A DNA stretch of 64,000 nucleotides. Source: Mycobacterium sp. 155. Lineage in GTDB: Bacteria; Actinomycetota; Actinomycetes; Mycobacteriales; Mycobacteriaceae. Position numbers and translations under genes: made by a program. Location: the NCBI RefSeq assembly GCF_000373905.1, contig NZ_KB892705.1:1753909-1817908 (forward strand), written 5' to 3'. Of the stretch, positions 37,940 through 47,530 are shown piece after piece. Each line of letters opens with the position of its first letter. Positions within the stretch are counted from its first letter, which is position 1. The notes under the pieces are model-generated. The model saw nothing but the letters and a program-made list of their open reading frames with translations. It was not told the origin of the DNA and did no database searches.

Positions 37940-40630
37940 CTAGCTCCGGCCGATCTCGGCACGCAGCGCGGCCAATGCCGCGTCGATACCCGCCGCCCCC
38001 TTGCCGGAACCTTGTGCCATGTCAGCTTTACCACCGCCGCGACCGTTCACCGGGGCCGCGAGTTGCTTCACCAGCTCGTTGGCCCGCAACCCGAGGTCCT
38101 GGGCACCGGGATTGACCGACACCACGAACGGCACCGCCTCGTCCTCGCCCTCGGCGATCAAGGCGATGACGGCGGGATCGCTGCCGAGCTTGCTCTTGAT
38201 GTCCCCGACAAGGCTGCGCAGATCGGTCGCCGAGATCCCGGCAGCCATCCGCTGCGCCACCACCCGAACCTTGCCGATGGTCTCCGCCCCCGCCGCAGCA
38301 TTGGCGGCGGCCGCCCTGGCGTTGGCCAGACGTGCCTTATCGAGCTCCTTCTCGGCGGCCCTGAGCCGCTCCACCAGGTTGGCGACGCGCGCGGGCACCT
38401 CCTCCGACGGCACCTTGAGCGTCGACGCCAGCCCCGCCATCAGTGCCCGCTCCTTGGCCAGATGCCGGAACGATTCCAGTCCGACATACGCCTCGACCCG
38501 GCGCACCCCGGAACCGACCGAGGATTCACCCAGAATGGTGACCGGGCCGATCTGCGCCGAGTTGTGCACGTGGGTACCGCCACACAGTTCCAGCGAGAAC
38601 GGTCCGCCAATCTCGACCACCCGAACCTCGTCGGGATAGTTCTCGCCGAACAACGCCATCGCACCCATGGCCTTGGCCTTGGACAGCTCGGTGCTGAAGG
38701 TGTGCACCTCGTAGTCGGCTTCGACGGCCTCGTTGGTGACTTCCTCTATCTGTGAGCGCTGCCCCTCGGTGAGCGCACCCTGCCAGTTGAAGTCGAACCG
38801 CAGGTAGCCCGGCCGGTTCAGAGAGCCGGCCTGAACAGCGTTGGGCCCCAACACCTGTCGCAGTGCCGCGTGCACCATGTGGGTGCCGGAGTGGCCCTGG
38901 GTGGCGCCGTGCCGCCACTTGGGGTCGACGGTCGCGACGACGGTGTCGCCTTCGACGAACTCACCGGATTCCACGTTGACGCGATGCGCCCACAAGGTCT
39001 TGGCGATCTTCTGCACATCGGTGACCGCCGCCCGCGCGGTTTCCGAGCTACCGGTCCCCGCGATGGCGCCTTCGTCGGCGATCTGTCCACCGGACTCGGC
39101 GTAGAACGGGGTGCGGTCCAAAATCAGCTCGACACGATCGGCGTCCAGCCCCTCGTGCCCGACCACCGGGACCCGCTTACCATCCACGAAGATACCGAGA
39201 ATCCTTGCCTCGGAGGTCAATTCGTCGAATCCGGTGAACTCGGTAGGGCCCGCGTCGACCAGCTCACGATAGGCGGTCAGGTCGGTGTGGGCCTGCTTGC
39301 GCGCGGCGGCGTCGGCCTTGGCGCGCGCCCGCTGCTCGGCCATCAGCGTGCGGAAGCCCGCCTCGTCGACCCTGAGGCCCGCCTCGGCGGCCATTTCCAG
39401 AGTGAGATCGATAGGGAAGCCGTAGGTGTCGTGCAGGGTGAACGCGTCGTTGCCGGACAACGTGGATGCTCCCGCGCGCCTCGTCGCCGCGGCGGCTTCG
39501 TCGAACAGTCGCGAGCCCGAAGCCAGGGTGCGGTTGAACGCGGTCTCCTCGGCGACCGCGATCCGGTTGATGCGGTCGAAATCGGTGACCAATTCCGGGT
39601 AGGACGGCCCCATCTCATCGCGCACCGTCGCCATCAGCTGGCTCATGATGGGCTGTTCGACGCCGAGCAATTTCGCGGCACGGATGATGCGGCGAAGCAG
39701 CCGTCGCAGCACGTAACCGCGGCCCTCGTTGCCGGGGCTGACCCCGTCGCCGATGATGATGGCCGCGGTGCGGCTGTGGTCGGCGATGATGCGGTAACGG
39801 ACATCGTCCTCGTGGTTGCCGACGCCGTAACCGCGCGGCGCGATGGACGCGACCAGGTCGATCACCGGGCGCACCAGATCGGTCTCGTAGACGTTGTCCA
39901 CACCCTGCAGCAGGCAGGCGATGCGCTCGACGCCCATACCCGTATCGATGTTCTTGCGCGGCAACGGCCCGAGGATCTCGAAGTCGTTCTTCGAGGTGCC
40001 TTCACCGCGCTCGTTCTGCATGAACACGAGGTTCCAGATCTCGATGTAGCGGTCCTCGTTGGCCTCCGGCCCGCCCTCGATGCCGTATTCGGGGCCGCGG
40101 TCGTAGTAGATCTCCGAACACGGACCGCACGGGCCGGGGATGCCCATCGACCAGTAGTTGTCGGCCATGCCGCGGCGCTGGATGCGCTCAGGGGGCAGAC
40201 CGGCCACTTCCTGCCACAGGCCGATAGCCTCGTCATCGTCGAGATAGACGGTGGCCCAGAGTCTTTCGGGATCGAACCCGTAGCCGCCCTCGGAGACCGG
40301 GTTGGTCAGCAGGGTCCAGGCCAATTCGATGGCACCCTTTTTGAAGTAGTCGCCGAAGGAGAAGTTGCCGGCCATCTGGAAGAAGGTGTTGTGCCGGGTG
40401 GTGATGCCGACCTCATCGATGTCGGGTGTCCGGATGCACTTCTGCACACTGGTGGCGCGGTCCCACGGCGGCGTGCGGGCACCGAGGAAGTACGGCACGA
40501 ACTGCACCATGCCCGCGTTGACGAACAGCAGGTTGGGGTCGTCGAGGATCACCGATGCGCTGGGCACCTCGGTATGGCCCGCTTTCACGAAATGATCGAG
40601 GAAGCGCTTCCTGATCTCGTGTGTCTGCAC
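37940..40630 (-). CDS. alaS: Alanine-tRNA ligase
   Basis: AlaRS (896 residues) charges tRNA-Ala. The N-terminal [20 protein letters not shown] starts the class II catalytic domain; the editing domain has the zinc ligands [11 protein letters not shown] and [15 protein letters not shown]; the C-Ala domain ends the protein ([14 protein letters not shown]). GTG at 40630 follows GAGGGCAGAAG. It precedes ruvX and mltG, as in other actinobacteria. Confidence 0.97.
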   Translation of the reverse strand: MQTHEIRKRFLDHFVKAGHTEVPSASVILDDPNLLFVNAGMVQFVPYFLGARTPPWDRATSVQKCIRTPDIDEVGITTRHNTFFQMAGNFSFGDYFKKGAIELAWTLLTNPVSEGGYGFDPERLWATVYLDDDEAIGLWQEVAGLPPERIQRRGMADNYWSMGIPGPCGPCSEIYYDRGPEYGIEGGPEANEDRYIEIWNLVFMQNERGEGTSKNDFEILGPLPRKNIDTGMGVERIACLLQGVDNVYETDLVRPVIDLVASIAPRGYGVGNHEDDVRYRIIADHSRTAAIIIGDGVSPGNEGRGYVLRRLLRRIIRAAKLLGVEQPIMSQLMATVRDEMGPSYPELVTDFDRINRIAVAEETAFNRTLASGSRLFDEAAAATRRAGASTLSGNDAFTLHDTYGFPIDLTLEMAAEAGLRVDEAGFRTLMAEQRARAKADAAARKQAHTDLTAYRELVDAGPTEFTGFDELTSEARILGIFVDGKRVPVVGHEGLDADRVELILDRTPFYAESGGQIADEGAIAGTGSSETARAAVTDVQKIAKTLWAHRVNVESGEFVEGDTVVATVDPKWRHGATQGHSGTHMVHAALRQVLGPNAVQAGSLNRPGYLRFDFNWQGALTEGQRSQIEEVTNEAVEADYEVHTFSTELSKAKAMGAMALFGENYPDEVRVVEIGGPFSLELCGGTHVHNSAQIGPVTILGESSVGSGVRRVEAYVGLESFRHLAKERALMAGLASTLKVPSEEVPARVANLVERLRAAEKELDKARLANARAAAANAAAGAETIGKVRVVAQRMAAGISATDLRSLVGDIKSKLGSDPAVIALIAEGEDEAVPFVVSVNPGAQDLGLRANELVKQLAAPVNGRGGGKADMAQGSGKGAAGIDAALAALRAEIGRS

Positions 40631-40744
40631 GTCGCTTCTGCCCTCGTGTTAGTAGATGGTGGCGGTGGTACCGCTCGGTGTGCACTGCCAATAATTCGAC
40701 CGCCTCACATTACCGGTCAGCGCGGTCGCCCTGAACAGCGTTGG

Positions 40745-41146
40745 TCAGGCCGCCAAAAAACTCAGTCGCACGGACCGTTGCGGGTTGTCCCGGTTGAGGT
40801 CGACCAGTACGACACTCTGCCAAGTGCCCAGCAACGGGCGCCCGTCCTGCACCGGCACCATGACCGACGGCGACACCAGGGCAGGCAGAACGTGATCGGC
40901 GCCGTGGCCGAACGATCCGTGCGCGTGCCGATAGCGGTCATCGCGGGGCAGCAGCCGCTCCAGCGTGTCGATCAGGTCGTCGTCGGAGCCGGCTCCGGTT
41001 TCGATGATCGCCACCCCGGCTGTGGCGTGCGGGACGAAGATGTTGCACAGCCCGTCACCGTGGCCGTCGCAGAACTTCCGGACGGTGTCCGTCAGGTCGA
41101 CGATGCGGCGGCGGGAGGTGTCGACATCGATCACATCGCTGTCCAT
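40745..41146 (-). CDS. YjbQ/UPF0047 family protein
   Basis: 133 residues. The conserved His-rich segments VPHATAGVAIIE, HAHGSFGHGADHVLPALV and GTWQSVVLVDLN identify the YjbQ family (Rv2556c in M. tuberculosis). Related proteins show weak thiamine-phosphate synthase activity, but the true role is unknown. ATG at 41146 has a TAGGCT box 6 nt upstream. Confidence 0.88.
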   Translation of the reverse strand: MDSDVIDVDTSRRRIVDLTDTVRKFCDGHGDGLCNIFVPHATAGVAIIETGAGSDDDLIDTLERLLPRDDRYRHAHGSFGHGADHVLPALVSPSVMVPVQDGRPLLGTWQSVVLVDLNRDNPQRSVRLSFLAA

Positions 41147-41152
41147 CCGACC

Positions 41153-41158
41153 AGCCTA
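41153..41158 (-). promoter_or_regulatory. -10 box (TAGGCT) of a leaderless promoter
   Basis: Lies 6 nt before the ATG of the YjbQ-family gene on the minus strand. Confidence 0.45.
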
Positions 41159-41309
41159 CGGGCAGTCCCACCACCCCATTGCCAGCCACGTCGCAGCGGG
41201 CGCCTGCTGGTTCCCGGCGGACAACCCCGAACGCAATCGGGACGACCCGCGACACGCCGTCGCGCGCATCACTTTCGGCCGATGCGTGTGGCAGTCCGGG
41301 CGAGTGCAT

Positions 41310-42287
41310 ATGGTTCGGGATGTGAATGGTGGCGCCGCGCAGATCGTGACGGTCGACAACTTCGCGCGCGCGGAGTCCGATCTGTACTTCGGCCGGGTGT
41401 GCTCGATCGCTGGCGGAACCGGGAAGTGGAACATTCACCGCACGGTGATGGATGTGCACCACCAGACTGTCATCCGCGCCAACCGCGACACCCTCTACTC
41501 GGCGGTGGTGCTCGACCTCGATGCCGGCCCGGCCACGGTGACCCTGCCCGATCCGGGCGAGCGGTTCCTGTCCGCGATCGTCATCGACGAAGACCAGTAC
41601 ACCTCACCGGCCACGTACGGCCCGGCCACCCTCACGCTGACCCGCGAACAGCTGGACACCCGGTACGCGATGGTGGGTGTGCGGATCCTCGTGAACCCGA
41701 CGAAGCCGGGCGACCTGGACGAGGTCCACGCCCTGCAGGACGCGCTGCACATCGAGCAGGACTCCGCGGGCTCCTTCGAGGCACCCGCCTGGGACAAGGC
41801 CAGCCAGGACGCGACCCGGAAGGCGCTGATCGAACTGGCCGGGCACGTTCCCGACGCCCGGCGCATGTTCGGCGCCCGCCACGAGGTAGACCCGATGCGG
41901 CACCTCATCGGCACCGCGTCCGGGTGGGGCGGCAACCGCGAGGCCGACGCCACCTACATCACGGTCACCCCGAAGCTCAACGACGGCACCACCCCGCACA
42001 GCCTGACGGTGCGCGACGTTCCCGTCAACGGGTTCTGGTCGATCGCCGTTTACAACGCCGACGGCTACTTCGAGCCGAACGACCTCGACTCGTACGGGCC
42101 GAACAGCTTCACCGCGGTGGCGAACGCCGACGGTTCAGTCACGGTGAACTTCGGCGGGGATCCGGCCGCGGTGAACTACGTCCCGATCACCCCGGGCTGG
42201 AACTACTGGGTGCGCCTGTACCGGCCCCGGCCCGAGATCCTCGACGGCACATGGACGTTCCCGGAGGCGCAGCCCGTCGTGGGGTGA
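41310..42287 (+). CDS. DUF1254/DUF1214 domain protein
   Basis: 325 residues. The N-terminal DUF1254 part contains VHHQTVIRANRDTLYSAVVLD, and the C-terminal DUF1214 part has GFWSIAVYNADGYFEPNDL and a WNYWVRLYRPRPEILDGTW end. There is no signal peptide, unlike many members. The function of this family is unknown. Starts at 41304 (GTG) or 41322 (GTG) are also in frame, and no SD is strong. Confidence 0.8.
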   Translation: MVRDVNGGAAQIVTVDNFARAESDLYFGRVCSIAGGTGKWNIHRTVMDVHHQTVIRANRDTLYSAVVLDLDAGPATVTLPDPGERFLSAIVIDEDQYTSPATYGPATLTLTREQLDTRYAMVGVRILVNPTKPGDLDEVHALQDALHIEQDSAGSFEAPAWDKASQDATRKALIELAGHVPDARRMFGARHEVDPMRHLIGTASGWGGNREADATYITVTPKLNDGTTPHSLTVRDVPVNGFWSIAVYNADGYFEPNDLDSYGPNSFTAVANADGSVTVNFGGDPAAVNYVPITPGWNYWVRLYRPRPEILDGTWTFPEAQPVVG

Positions 42288-42359
42288 TCGGATACTTCTC
42301 GCGGCCGGAGCACCACTGACGTTCATAGCGACTTGTTCAGCGCCGAGATAAGTTCTCGG

Positions 42360-42377
42360 TTGGCGCGGAACCGCCAA
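42360..42377. terminator. Short hairpin between converging genes
   Basis: TTGGCG (42360-42365) pairs with CGCCAA (42372-42377) around 6 nt, 26 nt from the rarA stop. A weak terminator candidate. Confidence 0.35.
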
Positions 42378-42402
42378 TTGCATTGAGACCGCACAACGGC
42401 GC

Positions 42403-43749
42403 CTAGCGCTTACGCCGGACGATGGCCCGCAGCTTGTCGAGCCGAGTGGTGATCTCGCGTTCGACCCCGCGGCCGGTCGGCTGGTAGTAGTCAACCATGA
42501 CCAGATCGTCGGGCGGATATTGTTGTGGCACAACGCCATCGGGATGGTCGTGCGGATACCGGTAGCCGACGGCGTGGCCGAGCTTGGCGGCGCCCGAGTA
42601 GTGGCCGTCGCGCAGATGTGGTGGCACCGGCCCGGCCTTACCCGAGCGGATGTCACCCATCGCCGCCGCCAGCGCTGTCGTCACTGCGTTGGACTTGGGC
42701 GCGGTCGCGAGATGGACGGTCGCGTGTGCGAGCGTCAACTGGGCCTCGGGCATGCCGATCAGCTGCACGGTCTGCGCGGCGGCCACCGCGACCTGCAGGG
42801 CGCTGGGATCGGCCATGCCGATGTCCTCGCTGGCGAGGATCATCAATCGCCGGGCGATGAACCGCGGGTCCTCCCCCGCCACCAGCATCCGCGCCAGGTA
42901 GTGCAGCGCCGCGTCGACGTCGGAGCCGCGCATCGATTTGATGAAGGCACTGACCACGTCATAGTGCTGATCGCCGTCGCGGTCATAGCGCACGGCGGCC
43001 TTGTCCAGCGACTGTTCGATGATCTCAAAGGAAACGACGCCACCAGGTGCCCCGGCTGTCTCCGAGGCGACTTCCAACGCCGTCAACGCACGGCGAGCGT
43101 CACCGGCCGAGAGTTGAACCAGCAGGTCGACCGCCTCGTCGGTGACCTCGACCGCACCGCCCAGGCCTCGCGGATCGGTGATCGCGCGGCGCAGCACGGC
43201 CTCGATGTCCTGCGCGGTCAACGGCTGCAACTGCAGAATCAGCGAGCGCGACAGCAGCGGGGCCACCACGGAGAACGACGGGTTCTCGGTCGTCGCAGCG
43301 ACGAGTAGCACCACCCGGTTTTCGACGGCTGCCAGCAGCGCGTCCTGCTGGGTCTTGGAGAAGCGGTGCACCTCATCGATGAACAGCACGGTCTGACCGC
43401 CGTGGACGGCCGAGCGCCGAGCGGTGTCGATCACCGCACGGACCTCTTTGACCCCGGCCGACAGCGCCGAGAGTGCCTCGAAGCGGCGGCCGGTGGCCTG
43501 TGAGATGAGCGACGCCAGTGTGGTCTTACCGGTGCCGGGCGGGCCGTAGAGGATCACCGATGCCGCGCCGGAGCCCTCCACCAGGCGACGCAGCGGCGAA
43601 CCGGCCCGCAGCAGATGCTGCTGCCCGACGACCTCATCGAGGCTGGCCGGACGCATCCGCACCGCAAGCGGGCCCGTGTCGGGCGCGACCAGGGAGCCGC
43701 GATCGCCGGGCCCTGAGTCGCCGGGCACATCGAACAAGCTGTCGGACAC
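42403..43749 (-). CDS. rarA: Replication-associated recombination protein A
   Basis: RarA/MgsA (448 residues) is an AAA+ clamp-loader-like ATPase that acts at stalled forks. Walker [14 protein letters not shown], Walker [12 protein letters not shown] and sensor 1 [12 protein letters not shown] are present, and the C-terminal oligomerisation domain ends with [12 protein letters not shown]. Matches Rv2559c. GTG at 43749. Confidence 0.95.
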   Translation of the reverse strand: MSDSLFDVPGDSGPGDRGSLVAPDTGPLAVRMRPASLDEVVGQQHLLRAGSPLRRLVEGSGAASVILYGPPGTGKTTLASLISQATGRRFEALSALSAGVKEVRAVIDTARRSAVHGGQTVLFIDEVHRFSKTQQDALLAAVENRVVLLVAATTENPSFSVVAPLLSRSLILQLQPLTAQDIEAVLRRAITDPRGLGGAVEVTDEAVDLLVQLSAGDARRALTALEVASETAGAPGGVVSFEIIEQSLDKAAVRYDRDGDQHYDVVSAFIKSMRGSDVDAALHYLARMLVAGEDPRFIARRLMILASEDIGMADPSALQVAVAAAQTVQLIGMPEAQLTLAHATVHLATAPKSNAVTTALAAAMGDIRSGKAGPVPPHLRDGHYSGAAKLGHAVGYRYPHDHPDGVVPQQYPPDDLVMVDYYQPTGRGVEREITTRLDKLRAIVRRKR

Positions 43750-43779
43750 GTGTTCTGCTTACCACGCCGGGCCGACCGG

Positions 43780-44613
43780 CTACTCCGGCGCGGTCACGAA
43801 ATCGATCAGCTCCTCCACCCGGCCGATCAGCGCGGGTTCCAGATCATTCCAGTCGCGCACCTGGCCACGGATCCGCTGCCAGGCCCGCGCGGTGTCGGCC
43901 TGGGTGGCATGGGGCCAGCGCAGCGCCTGGCAGATGCCCTTCTTCCAGTCCGTGCCGCGGGGAATCTCGGGCCACGCCGTCATGCCCAGCCGAACAGGTT
44001 TCACGGCCTGCCAGATATCGATGAACGGATGGCCGACCACCAGCGTGTGCTCACCGCCGGGGCCCCGCCGTACCGCCTCGGCGATGCGCGCCTCTTTCGA
44101 ACCGGTGACCAGGTGATCGACCAGCACCCCGAGTCGCCGGCCGGGACCGGGCGAGAATTCCTCGACGATGCCGGCCAGATCGTCGACGCCGCCGAGATAC
44201 TCGACCACCACGCCTTCGATGCGCAGGTCGGCGCCCCATACCTGCTCGACGAGCTCGGCATCATGGCGTCCTTCGACGTAGATGCGGCTGGCCAGCGCCA
44301 CCCGGGCCTTGGCGCCTGCGACGGCGACCGAGCCCGACGCCGTGCGGGCCGGTGCCGCCGTCCGTTTCGGGACGGTCAGAATCACGGGCTTGCCATCGAT
44401 CAGGAATCCGGGGCCCATCGGAAAGGCGCGCACCTTGCCCCTGCGGTCCTCGAGTTCGACGCGACCACCCTCGATGCGCACCACGGCACCCACGTAACCG
44501 CTCTGGGCGTCCTCGACCACCAGGCCTTTCTCGGCCGGCTGTTCGGTGGACCGGATGCGCTTCGGGATGTGCGGGTTTCGGGACAGGACGTCGGAACCGT
44601 AGCGATCAGTCAC
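43780..44613 (-). CDS. DUF3097 family protein
   Basis: 277 residues of an actinobacterial family of unknown function. Conserved-looking parts are EKGLVVEDAQSGYVGAVVRI, SRIYVEGRHDAELVEQVWG, and VDDLAGIVEEFSPGPGRRLG. The EGRHDAELVEQVWG and DHLVTGSKEA segments resemble a Toprim-like fold, where an acidic Glu and later Asp would bind metal; this is inference. GTG at 44613 has TAGTAT 6 nt upstream. Follows rarA in the opposite order of transcription (it is transcribed first). Confidence 0.8.
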   Translation of the reverse strand: MTDRYGSDVLSRNPHIPKRIRSTEQPAEKGLVVEDAQSGYVGAVVRIEGGRVELEDRRGKVRAFPMGPGFLIDGKPVILTVPKRTAAPARTASGSVAVAGAKARVALASRIYVEGRHDAELVEQVWGADLRIEGVVVEYLGGVDDLAGIVEEFSPGPGRRLGVLVDHLVTGSKEARIAEAVRRGPGGEHTLVVGHPFIDIWQAVKPVRLGMTAWPEIPRGTDWKKGICQALRWPHATQADTARAWQRIRGQVRDWNDLEPALIGRVEELIDFVTAPE

Positions 44614-44619
44614 GCGGCG

Positions 44620-44625
44620 ATACTA
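44620..44625 (-). promoter_or_regulatory. -10 box (TAGTAT) of a leaderless promoter
   Basis: Lies 6 nt before the GTG of the DUF3097 gene on the minus strand. Confidence 0.45.
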
Positions 44626-44705
44626 GAAACGTCCCCGAGGTTAATGGAGTTGCGACATACCGTCGTGACCTTGCCGTTAGACCGTGCGCGTGCCCAGCCC
44701 CCTTG

Positions 44706-44766
44706 CGCGAGCAGACAGCAAGGTACCGAAAACTCGGCGTGTCGCGGACTGACGCGTCTGCTCGCG
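44706..44766. repeat. Intergenic palindrome D (GGCGTGTCG core)
   Basis: 11-nt arms CGCGAGCAGAC (44706-44716) and GTCTGCTCGCG (44756-44766), core GGCGTGTCG at 44736-44744. Unlike the others it lies between divergent genes (DUF3097 and the GAP-family gene), so it is not at any 3' end. Confidence 0.7.
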
Positions 44767-44845
44767 GTGGTGCCGAATGGGCCAGATTCAGCTCGCGCTG
44801 GTTCAATCAGCAGGAGATAGCTGACGAAAGGATGGGGCCGCCCGC

Positions 44846-45607
44846 ATGTGGAGCACGGTGCTGGTGATGGCCCTCGTGGCCGCAACCGACCCGCTGCGCA
44901 TCGGGGTGATCGCTTACATGGTGTCGCGCGCACACCCCGTCCGGTTGCTAATACCGTTCTTCGCGGGCGGTTTCGCCACCAATGTGGCCGTGGCGGTGGC
45001 CGTGGTGTTCGTGTTCAGGGAGAGCGCGCTCGGCGACAGATCGGTTCATCCGGGTATCGAGATCACGATCGGTGTGGTGGCGGGGCTCATCGCCGTGTTG
45101 TCGGCGACCGGTCTGCTGGAGCGATTGTTCCATCGGGTACGCGGCAAGCGGGTGGCGGTGACGGCCGCCGTCGGTGACCACGCAGATCCTGCAACAGGCC
45201 AACCGCACTCCGAACCCGTGGAGCCGCCGACGCTGGACTCCCTGCCCGTGGTCTCGAAACTGCCCGAGAGCATCAAGGCCGCCCTGCGCGGCGAGGCGGC
45301 CTGGGCAGCCGGCCTGCTCGGCCTGAGCAACGGCATCCCCTCGCCGTACTACGTGGGTGCCATGGCGGCGGTACTCACCTCGGGTGCGACGGTCGGTCAA
45401 CAGCTGGGCGCGTTGGTGATCTTCAACCTGGTCGCGTTCTCAGGCGCGCTGATCCCGATTCTGAGCTTCTGGATCGCGCCCGACGCCACCCGCTCGGTCG
45501 TCGAGTACTTGTACGCCTGGATGAAGATTCACCACCGCCTGGTGGTGACGGTCATCGCCGGTGCGGTCGGGGCGTTCTTCGTCGGGTTGGGAATCAGCCA
45601 CCTGTGA
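44846..45607 (+). CDS. GAP/Sap-family membrane protein
   Basis: 253 residues with six predicted membrane helices arranged as two sets of three around a hydrophilic loop (about residues 105-145). The opening VLVMALVAATDPLRIGVIAY and the ESIKAALRGEAAWAAGLLGL segment match the GAP family (PF11139), which includes the sulfolipid-addressing protein Sap of M. tuberculosis. Such proteins help move glycolipids or peptidolipids to the surface. The cargo here is unknown. Confidence 0.8.
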   Translation: MWSTVLVMALVAATDPLRIGVIAYMVSRAHPVRLLIPFFAGGFATNVAVAVAVVFVFRESALGDRSVHPGIEITIGVVAGLIAVLSATGLLERLFHRVRGKRVAVTAAVGDHADPATGQPHSEPVEPPTLDSLPVVSKLPESIKAALRGEAAWAAGLLGLSNGIPSPYYVGAMAAVLTSGATVGQQLGALVIFNLVAFSGALIPILSFWIAPDATRSVVEYLYAWMKIHHRLVVTVIAGAVGAFFVGLGISHL

Positions 45608-45652
45608 TCACACGCTGACGCTGGGATCCAGCTGCAAACTTCGGCCCGAGAG

Positions 45653-45658
45653 TAGCGT
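45653..45658 (+). promoter_or_regulatory. -10 box (TAGCGT) before the YjbR remnant
   Basis: Ends 7 nt before the ATG at 45666, the same spacing as other leaderless promoters of this window, so the shortened gene still has a promoter. Confidence 0.45.
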
Positions 45659-45665
45659 TCGGCAC

Positions 45666-45800
45666 ATGGCGGACTGGGCAGACGTGGTGCGGCTGGCCGC
45701 AATTGACGTGGCTGAGCTGACCGAGCTGATCACCGAATCATGGCTGACACAGGCACCCAAAACTCTGGCAAAGAATTTTCTGGCGGACGGGCCTGTGTAG
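45666..45800 (+). pseudogene. MmcQ/YjbR-like gene with a large internal deletion (Rv2570 counterpart)
   Basis: 44 residues: MADWADVVRLA matches the N-terminus of YjbR-type proteins and DVAELTELITESWLTQAPK with TLAKNFLA matches their C-terminal helix; about 70-80 middle residues are missing and the frame is kept. In M. tuberculosis Rv2570, of the same family as I recall it, lies just before aspS, as here. A leaderless promoter is retained. The product can hardly fold like the parent. Confidence 0.55.
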
Positions 45801-45968
45801 TTCGAAACCTCATTCCGGCGTGCCGATCCGGGTCATCAGTTCGCCAGGTGGCACGGGATACCCTTTCTCGCAACGCGTCTCGACGGCTGCATCAGCACTG
45901 GACACCAGCGGGCGCCTGCACCCCGCTGCCTCGGATGTGTGGTGTGATGGCGTAGAGGGGGATCGCGT

Positions 45969-47455
45969 TTGACGAACGACCGTACGCCACTGTTTGTCGT
46001 GAAGCCGGTGCCGCGCGTCCGACGATTCGGTCTGCGGGGCACCCTCGTGGTGCTGGGTCTGGGCGCGATCATCTGCTATGGCGTGCCCGTCGCTGTCTAT
46101 GCCTGGGTGGCGCAGCGACCCGTGGATTGGCCGACATTTTGGGAACATGCCGCCCAGCCTTACGCGACGCTGGCCGCAGGCATCGGCGCGATCACCGCCG
46201 GTGTGCTGGCCTACTACAACGGCCACTACACCCGAGCCGACGACCGCCGGCGCCACGGCGTCGAACAAGCACGCCATCGTGAAGAACGCGATCAGGAAAT
46301 CCGCCGCGACCTGCACGCCCGATTCACCACCGCGGCAACTCAACTCGACAGCGCGACGCAGATGACCCGCCAGGCTGGTGTTCTGCGCTCGTGGCGCTCG
46401 CCGACGACTGGTATGCGCTCGATCCGGAAAGTCGTCACATCCAAGCGTGCGTCGACGTTCTTTGCTCCTACCTCAGTAAACCACCGGCCCCACCAGTCGA
46501 TTGGGACGAGCACACCGTAGGCGTCGAGGAGGACGCGCTCGCTGCGGACAACGAGAACCGATCCCGCCGGACACGCGCGACGTACCCCGACGACGAGCGG
46601 GTGATCCGCGAAACCATTTGCACCGCGCTGCGTCAGCATCTCCTCCACGATGCTGTCCCGAACTGGTCGCATTGCACGCTCAACTTCGCCGGCGCTCGAT
46701 TTCACAACCTCAACCTGTCGGGCGTCAAAATCACCTCAGCCGACTTCACTGGCGCTGTCTTCACGGGGACAACCCTGTTCGAGGGCGCCGTGTTTGTCGC
46801 AGAGGTTGCCGACGCGATCAAGTTTGACCACACCAGATTCGTCGCTGCAGGTCGGTCGAGCCGTACTAGCTTCTGTCGCACGGGATTCGATGCCAATAGC
46901 GTCGACGGCATCAGCTTCGCCCACGCCCGGTTCTCCGCGGATCGCGGCGGCAGCATCGACTTCGACACGTTCTCGATCCACTCGTTCTGGGAGGCGGGGG
47001 TCTCGTTTCAGGGTGCGCACTTCTGCGCCGCCGACTTCGCCCGTATCAACTTTCGCGATGGCTTGATCACCACTGACCGGACGAAAAACCGCTTCCGACA
47101 CCGTGATCGAGGGTCGGAGGGTATTTCATTCGAATCCGCCATTTTCACCGCCGAACGTGGCGGCCTCATCGCCTTCGAGCGCATCGATTTCAGCGCTCGA
47201 GCAGCCAACATTTCCTTCGCCGGCAGCCGCTTCGCAGCCGTCACCCCCAACAGCGGCATCGTATTCCTCGGCGTCGGATGGAACACCGACAACGACGGGA
47301 TCATCGACTTCATGACGGCCAGCTTCGAAGGTGACGGAGCTATCGCGTTTCTTGACCCGCCGAGGTGGGTGGGCGTGAGATTCCCGTGGGACGCTGATCC
47401 CGCGACGATGCCACCCGTCGTGTCACCGAGGCAATGGCCGCCGGCCAGCCGTTAG
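45969..47455 (+). pseudogene. Membrane-anchored pentapeptide-repeat protein, frameshifted
   Basis: The first part (TTG at 45969, SD GAGGGGG) encodes two membrane segments (about residues 25-48 and 64-84) and a charged helix (ADDRRRHGVEQARHREERDQ). At about 46383 the frame changes: the continuation ALVALADDWYALDPESRHIQ and a pentapeptide-repeat region (FAGARFHNLNLSGVKITSAD, FTGAVF) is one base out of register and runs to 47455. Together they give about 495 residues, the usual plan for these mycobacterial proteins. One inserted base after GTT at 46382 restores it. Either a real mutation or a sequencing error. Confidence 0.7.
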
Positions 47456-47530
47456 GGACTGAGCTGACTGCGTTCCGGTGCGCTTAGGCTCAGACGAGCT
47501 CGAACAGCAGCTTTTCTCTGTCCATCTCGG

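Noticed and set aside
38870..42319. Very long plus-strand open frame (over 1100 codons) opposite alaS and into the DUF1254 gene
   Set aside because: It is antisense to a certain gene (alaS), has no protein-like composition and results from few stop codons in high-GC DNA.
46378..46386. Programmed frameshift in the pentapeptide-repeat gene
   Set aside because: No slippery site; the missing base restores the normal family sequence.
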